Below, in pieces: positions 57,946 to 64,000 of a stretch of DNA of 64,000 nucleotides. This DNA is from Crotalaria pallida. Lineage: Eukaryota > Streptophyta > Magnoliopsida > Fabales > Fabaceae. The notes under the pieces are model-generated. The model ran no database searches. It was not told the DNA's origin and was given only the letters and a program-made list of their open reading frames with translations. Position 1 is the first letter of the stretch. Every line of letters begins with the position of its first letter. The DNA lies in assembly GCA_037953625.1 (NCBI GenBank), contig CM075654.1, positions 48,305,001 through 48,369,000 of the forward strand, given 5' to 3'. A program made the position numbers and the translations under genes.

Positions 57946-58639
57946 GTGTCAAATCCATAAATCTGCAGAAGCTACTGCTTCCAACATCACCGTTGGCTTT
58001 CCATGATCACCTCGAGCAAATTGTCCTTTCCATGCTACTGGGCAATTCTTCCACTCCCAATGCATACAATCGATGCTACCTAGCATCCCTGGAAATCCAC
58101 GATCTTCCCCGATTTTCAATAGGCACTCGACATCATCATCGTTGGGCCTTCTCAAGTATGTGCACCCAAATACATTAATCACAACCCTTGTAAACCTGTC
58201 GAGGCATTCGATCGAGGTACTCTCAGCCATTCTTACATACTCGTCAAGACTATCAGCACTTGCTCCATATGCTAACATTCTAATAGCACTAGTGCATTTC
58301 TGTAACGGTGAATGACCAAGCTTACCAGTTGTGTCGGGCTTCTATAAGAAATATTCATCATGCTTAGAAACAACATCTACAATTTTGAGGAAGACATGCT
58401 TATGCATCCGAAACCTTCGACGAAAGTTCTCTTCTGCGTACACCGCATTATCAGAGAAGTAATCGTTGAACAATCGAACATGCCCTTCTTCATGATTCCT
58501 ATCTATGTTTGATCTTCTGCGAGTACGTCTACGCCTGCTAAAGCTGCTCTCTTCTTCATCACTACTACTATCAAATAGAAAACTTATTGCTTGCCACACA
58601 ACACTTTTTTGAAATTCGGGTGGAATGTTTGGATCCATT

Positions 58640-59339
58640 TGAGAGGTATTATGAGAGAAACGAGAATGTGTGGATGGTGTCTGAATGATAGTAATATTGA
58701 TGAATAGAAGTTGAAGAAGAAAATTTAAGAATGAAAAATGTTGTGTGAATTAGATTAAAACAAACTAGTATTTATAGGAAAAAATTTTACCGTTAAAAAT
58801 TTTACCCGTTGGAATGTATTCGTTGGCTCTGTTGTATTCGTTGGAATGTATTCGTTAGCTTTAATATGTTATTTTATAATAATAAATAATTACTTATCTA
58901 GAGCCTTCCAATGTTATTATTCCCTTCCAATATAGTTCGATCAATCTGGATCCCCTTCCAATGTTATTACACTTTCTATCAAGTACTCTAATGGAACCCC
59001 TTCCAATCAAACACTATTATATATTTGTGAAACCAAATGTTGTGATTATAGAGCTCCTCATGAAATGGAGGCCTCACATGCAAAGTTGAGAAAATGGAGG
59101 CTAACCAGATATGCCACATGTCTTTATGTCTTAATTTATTTATTTTTAAATTTTAATTAAAATTTTGGAAAGATGCATCTGCTAGATTGAAACGAAAAGA
59201 TACATCTGCTAAATTGAAACCAAAAGATGCACTTATTCATATTCAGAGGAAGTATCCACATAAATTGAAGTGCTGAATTCCAAAATGCTCAGTATCTTTC
59301 TTAGTCTCTAATCAGTTGTGATCATACTACTTACACAAA
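58640..59339. other. Interval between Harbinger and Helitron genes
   Basis: Includes the leader of the transposase (aaaatttttaccgttaaaaa, cgttgg words at 58785-58830), ccttccaat repeats, and from about 59040 a ggaggc-containing stretch (gaaatggaggcctcac, aaatggaggctaacc) that may be the 5' end of the Helitron. No Helitron TC terminus could be fixed. Confidence 0.4.
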
Positions 59340-61504
59340 ATGGGAAATCAAATAACCAAAGAAGGAAACAAAGACACCAGTGAAGAAGTATCTGGCAAAG
59401 ATGTATCAAATCTCTACTCACAGAGTCAACAGTTATGTAATGAGGACAAACTTCAATCACAAAAAAGAGCAAGAATATTAAGGAAATTAACACTCAATAA
59501 AAAAAGAGGTTATGAACCCGAGCATGGCATGCAAAGTTGTAATAATTTCAATAAAGAATTGAAACAGGATCAAAGGGATGCAAGGCTTAGGAGAAAAGAA
59601 ATCGTAACAGAGAAGAAAAGAAAGCGACAAGCAAGTATGTGAAAATTCATTCTTATTATGACAAAATAAAAAATAAACATACATTTATTAATCCAAATTT
59701 CACTACTTCTTCAACAGGACATGCTCATTCGCATGACCAATCCATGGATCATGAACAACAACAGTGAGGTATGTTGCTATGAATTTATAAATACAATATA
59801 AATAAATATTTGCTGAGAATTGTTTCTTCTAATACAGATTCAACTTCAAACATTCATCGAATTAGACAACATCAACAACATCAATCTAGGCAATGCAGGG
59901 CAAGAATACTACGCAATAAACAGAATGGTCTATCTCATAATGGTAAATTATATAAATTATATTTCTTAATGAAAAATATACAAAAAAAAAATTTAACCAA
60001 ATTTCACCCTATACGACTACAGTTGCTTACCTAGACATTGGCGATCCAACTTGGCCATGTATTCACTGTGGGGCATTGATGTGGTATGATGAACGGAATA
60101 CAAGATCAAAGAGCCCAGCAATCCCCAAGTTTAGCATGTGTTGTAAGGGTGGCAAAGTTCAGTTACCTCAATTGCAAGACCCACCTCCGCTAATGAAGGA
60201 ACTTCTTTTTAACAAAGATACACAAATAAGCAAACATTTTAGGGAAAACATAAGAGTTTACAATGCAGCATTTAACTTCACGTCAATGGCGGCTAAAATA
60301 GACAAAAGTGTGAACATGGGTAGTGGACCTAGCATTTTTAGAATATCAGGCCAGAATTACCATAATATTGGTGATCTTATTCCTTCTTATGGCAATGCAC
60401 CAAAATTTGCTCAACTATATATATATGACACAACTAATGAGGTGGAGAATAGAATGTCAATATTTAGGTGATTAAAAGTATTATCTTACTTTTTTTATTA
60501 TAAAAAAAATTTGATACGAATAGTTACCTATCATTTATACTACATTTATTTATGTGTGTACTGTTTAAATAAATGCAGGTCAAGCAATACAAATGATATT
60601 TTGCATCAAGAGATAATGCGACGTATAAAAGAAATGCTTGATGATATTAATGTATGGGCCAAGACTTTTCGTATGGCTAGAGATTGCTTTGAAGAAGATA
60701 ACGACTTAAACTTTGGGTTAAGATTGATATATGACAGGAGAACAGATGGGAGGACGTATAACATACCCACTGTCTCTGAAGTGGCAGCACTAATTGTTGG
60801 AGATTTTGGTTCAGCACCACAACCAAGAGATATAATTGTGCAGAAAAAAGACGGTAGGATGCAACGTGTACATGAATTGCATCCAGCTTACCTTCCATTG
60901 CAGTATCCTTTGCTCTTTCTTTATGGTGAAGACGGTTATAGAAATGAAATACCTCATAGACATCATATGGACTTATCCAAAATGGCATATAACACTGTTA
61001 CTATGAGAGAGTTTTTTGCTTATAGACTACAAACGAGGAAGAATGAGGCGGAAACAATTTTGCATGCTGGAAAATTATTCCAGCAATTTGTGGTTGATGG
61101 ATATACTATGGTTGAATCAGAAAGGTTGTCCTTCATTAAAAGCAAACAAAAAAACCTAAGATCAATCACGTTTAAGGAAATTCATGATGCAGTTGATCAC
61201 GGCGTAAGAGATTCATCTTCATCAGGAACCCGCATCTTTCTCCCGTCTTCATTTGTAGGGGGTAAGCGATATATGGATGAACATTACTATGATGCAATGA
61301 CTATATGTCATAAAATTGGATACCCTGATCTATTTATAACTTTCACTTGCAACAAGAACTGGCCAGAAATCACACGGTTCTTGTCAGCAAAAGGACTAAA
61401 GCCTGAAGATCGGCCAGATATAATGTCAAGAGTTTTTAGAATAAAACTTCAGTTGCTTATTGAAGACTTAAAGAGTGGGGAGCTGTTTGGAAATGTCGTT
61501 GCAT

Positions 61505-61609
61505 GTAAGTTTTATAGTTATTGTGCATTTTTATACCATAATTCTTTTGTACATCATTTAAAATTTATTAAGAAATTTTATTTTCTAAATTTTGAAACTA
61601 TCATGGCAG
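61505..61609 (+). other. Intron in Rep domain
   Basis: GTAAGT...GGCAG; removing it joins GNVVA to VHTIEFQKRG. Being a multiple of three and open, it is easily mistaken for coding sequence. Confidence 0.7.
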
Positions 61610-62898
61610 CTGTTCATACCATTGAATTCCAGAAAAGGGGCCTTCCGCATGCCCATATTTTGCTCTTCTTAAGACCTGAAGACAAGTACCCAGATTGTAG
61701 TAAAATTGACACAATAATCAGTGCTGAAATACCAGATAAAGATCAGGATCCAATACTTTACGAGAGGGTTAAGTCTTTCATGATCCATGGCCCATGTGGC
61801 TTAGCAAATAAAAGATCGCCATGCATGAAAAATGGTAGATGTTCTAAGTTCTTTCCTAAACCTTATGTTGAAAGAACTACAATTGATGAAGATGGATATC
61901 CATTGTACAGGAGACAAAACAATGGTAGAATTGTTTTAAAGGGACAAGTTGAATTGGACAATCGATTTGTCGTACCATATAATCCTACTTTGTTACTTAA
62001 ATATGATGCACACATAAATATCGAGTGGTGTAACCAGTCACGATCAATAAAGTATCTTTTCAAATATATAAACAAGGGAAGTGATAGGATTACCGCTGGG
62101 TTATACGACAAAGACAAATGAAACAATGAGATTCAGATGTACTATGACTGTCGGTATTTATCCGCATGTGAGTCTACTTGGAGGATTTATGGTTTTGAGA
62201 TCCAACACAGGGAACCAGCTGTTGAAAGATTAAAATTTCACCTTCCAGATGAACAGAATGTAATATATGAAGATGAAGAACCACTCAACGATGTTAAAGA
62301 TAGAGCAGAAAGAAAGAAGAGTATGTTTTTAGCATGGATGGAAGCAAATAAAAAGTATCCTGAAGCCAAAACTTTGATATACTCAGATTTTCCAAGTGCA
62401 TTTGTGTATAAATGCAAGGAAAATGAGTGGCAGCCAAGGAAATCAGGAAGATCCATAGGTAGGCTCCATTATGTAAAACCCACATGTGGAGAGCTCTTTT
62501 ATCTAAGGATCATGTTGTCAATAGTAAAAGGCCCGGAAAGTTTTGAAGACATTCGAACCGTAGACAATATTGTTTATGATACATATAGAGATGCATGTTT
62601 CAAGCTCGGGTTGCTTCAGGATGACCAAGAATATGTTGAGGCTATTAAAGAAGCTTCAATTACCTCAACAAGTCATCAATTAAGATTGTTATTCGCAGAT
62701 ATACTTATATCAAATAGTATGACAATGCCGGTACGTGTATGGAACAAAGCATGGAGATACTTATCAGAAGGTATTCTTATGAATCAAAACACTCCACGTC
62801 ATGCTCAAGGTAATTTAAGAGTAATTTTAGAACTTTCTATTTTCTATTAATTTTTATGAAATGTCCATATGAATTCTTGATAAATAATTATATTGTAT

Positions 62899-62901
<3 letters not shown>

Positions 62902-62938
<37 letters not shown>
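62902..62938. repeat. (TA)n microsatellite inside Helitron intron
   Basis: About eighteen TA units within the intron 62810-62964. Confidence 0.95.
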
Positions 62939-62941
<3 letters not shown>

Positions 62942-64000
62942 TTTATATGGTATTGTCCCATTAGATTTACAATTCGATGACCAACAGTTGAAGGAAAAAA
63001 CATTGATAGAAATAGAAAGAATATTGAAGATTAATGGTCGAAGTTTGAAGGATTTTCAAGGAATGCCATTTCCATCTAACGCAGATATCAACTACTCAGA
63101 TAATATTCTTATACAAAATGAAATGAATTATAATCAGGAACAACTTCAAGATGATTTACAAGTTTTGATTTCAAAACTCACGGACGAGCAAAATTATGCT
63201 TTTACAAAAATCATGACTGCTGTTGATCAAAATAAAGGTGGTGTTTTTTTCCTTAATGGATACAGCGGGACTGACAAGACATTTGTGTGGAAAACACTCT
63301 CTACTGCTATTCGGTCTAGAGGTGAAATTGTACTTAATGTGGCTTCTAGCGGGATTGCTGCAATATTACTACCAGGTGGCAAGACAGCGCATTCCAGGTT
63401 TGGTATTCCTATTGATGTTGATCAGCACTCTACATGTAGGATAAAACAAGGATCAGATTTATTCGAATTACTTTTAATTAGTAAGTTGATAATTTGGGAT
63501 GAAGCACCTATGACAAGGAAGGAGTGTTTTGAAGCATTAGATAAGTCTCTAAAAGATATTATGAGAACAACCAATGCTAAGAATCAAAATTTAATCTTTG
63601 GAGGAAAGACAATTGTTTTCGGGGGAGATTTCAGGCAGATACTTCCTGTAATCCCTGGAGGAGGGAGATCAGATATAATTTTTTCAACAATCAATTCCTC
63701 CTACATATGGGATCAATGCGAGGTATGTTGTAATGTATTTAGGAGTAAATTATTAAATTTCATTCTAATTTTAAATAATTAATTTTAAATTTTCCATTCA
63801 GGTGTTATCTTTAACCAAAAATATGCGTCTACAATCAAGTAATTTTATCCAAGACATTCAGAAGATGGAAGAATTTGCCAATTGGATACTAGATGTTGGT
63901 AATGGTACTGCTGGAGGTACTAATGATGGAGAGAGAAACATAGAAATCCCACAAGAATTTCTCATCAAACCATTGGACGATCCTATATCATCAATAGTTG

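Larger units (their letters stand above)
51444..58638 (-). pseudogene. PIF/Harbinger transposase, split by a retrotransposon
   Basis: Minus strand: N-terminal part 58638-57951, then, across the Sirevirus-like insertion, C-terminal part 52023-about 51444. The start MDPNIPPEFQ is followed by an acidic/arginine-rich region and the DDE nuclease. The first Asp is in SIDCMHW, the second in GSNNDINVL, and the Glu in IERAFGVLQQRF. Three stops interrupt the frame: TAG at about 58342, TGA at about 57950 next to the insertion site, and TGA at about 51707. A frame slip near 51480 precedes the tail HVWNHYEG. In the family, DDE transposase acts with a separate Myb-like protein on TTA-type sites; no Myb-like partner gene is visible here. 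Element ends are not located. Right of the start, words ccccttccaat recur several times (58915-59015) and may belong to its terminal region. Confidence 0.85.
59340..64000 (+). pseudogene. Helitron Rep/helicase (RepHel) gene, damaged, runs past window end
   Basis: Multi-exon gene. N-terminal exons (from 59340) are basic and Gln-rich; a CIHCGALMW zinc motif lies near 60055. The Helitron_like_N domain spans about 60590-61650 and the Rep nuclease has HUH-type His residues in GLPHAHIL (61639-61659) and the tyrosine motif KYLFKYINKG near 62050-62080. A PIF1-type helicase begins near 63170 (LTDEQNYAF), with Walker A at 63258-63281 and Walker B IIWDEAPM near 63490. Introns with GT/AG ends are seen at 59635-59717, 61505-61609 (105 bases, open), 62810-62964 and 63723-63801. 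Defects are an in-frame TGA at 62119-62121 and a Walker A that reads GYSGTDKT, with Asp in place of the invariant Gly. Helitrons move by rolling-circle replication. This copy is unlikely to be functional. Confidence 0.87.

Noticed and set aside
1..64000. A new defence, toxin or biosynthetic gene system
   Set aside because: Apart from the two dioxygenases, every recognisable coding signal belongs to known transposon classes. The dioxygenase pair alone is not a biosynthetic cluster, since no partner enzymes are present.

Overview
The window is nuclear DNA of a flowering plant: AT-rich, intron-containing genes, and dense plant transposons (Ty1-copia, Ty3-gypsy, Sirevirus-like, PIF/Harbinger, Helitron, MITEs, a tRNA-type SINE). 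The mix of MITEs, the SINE and the Sirevirus-like LTR recalls legumes (Fabaceae), but that placement is inference. Only two genes look intact: a pair of paralogous 2-oxoglutarate/Fe(II) dioxygenases of the ACC-oxidase-homolog type, both on the minus strand at 3860-5512 and 43530-45721. Almost everything else is transposon or transposon debris. | Layout. 1-2.0 kb: repeat-like DNA, a SINE with a perfect 15-bp target duplication, and a foldback element. 2.3-5.5 kb: segment A, with a broken RNase H/zf-RVT (LINE-type) fragment, a stray exon-2 relic and dioxygenase copy 1. 6.4-11.3 kb: cluster of terminal-inverted-repeat elements, some nested. 12.7-45.7 kb: segment B, a second copy of segment A swollen by insertions. 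These are a copia element (14131-28123, minus) holding a complete non-coding gypsy element (17350-25509, minus), then a 5'-truncated gypsy element (28239-40927, plus) whose long 3' LTR was entered by an element now reduced to a solo LTR (34253-38003), then small MITEs, then dioxygenase copy 2. 46-51 kb: tandem repeats, a Harbinger remnant and MITEs. 51.4-58.6 kb: a PIF/Harbinger transposase pseudogene (minus) split by a Sirevirus-like element (52029-57945, plus) that keeps a broken gag and has lost pol. 59.3 kb to the window end: a Helitron RepHel gene (plus), damaged and running off the edge. | How it fits together. A segment carrying the dioxygenase and an RNase H relic was duplicated, and transposons later moved the copies about 40 kb apart. 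The two genes differ clearly in exons 1 and 3 but are identical by eye through exon 2 and nearly all of intron 1, which suggests gene conversion. Their upstream regions differ from just before the ATG, so they may be expressed differently. I found no operon, CRISPR array, RNA gene or clearly new molecular system. The most interesting items are the conversion-like tract, the broken order of segment B, the 58-bp tandem array in the solo LTR and the palindrome clusters in the Sirevirus-like LTRs.
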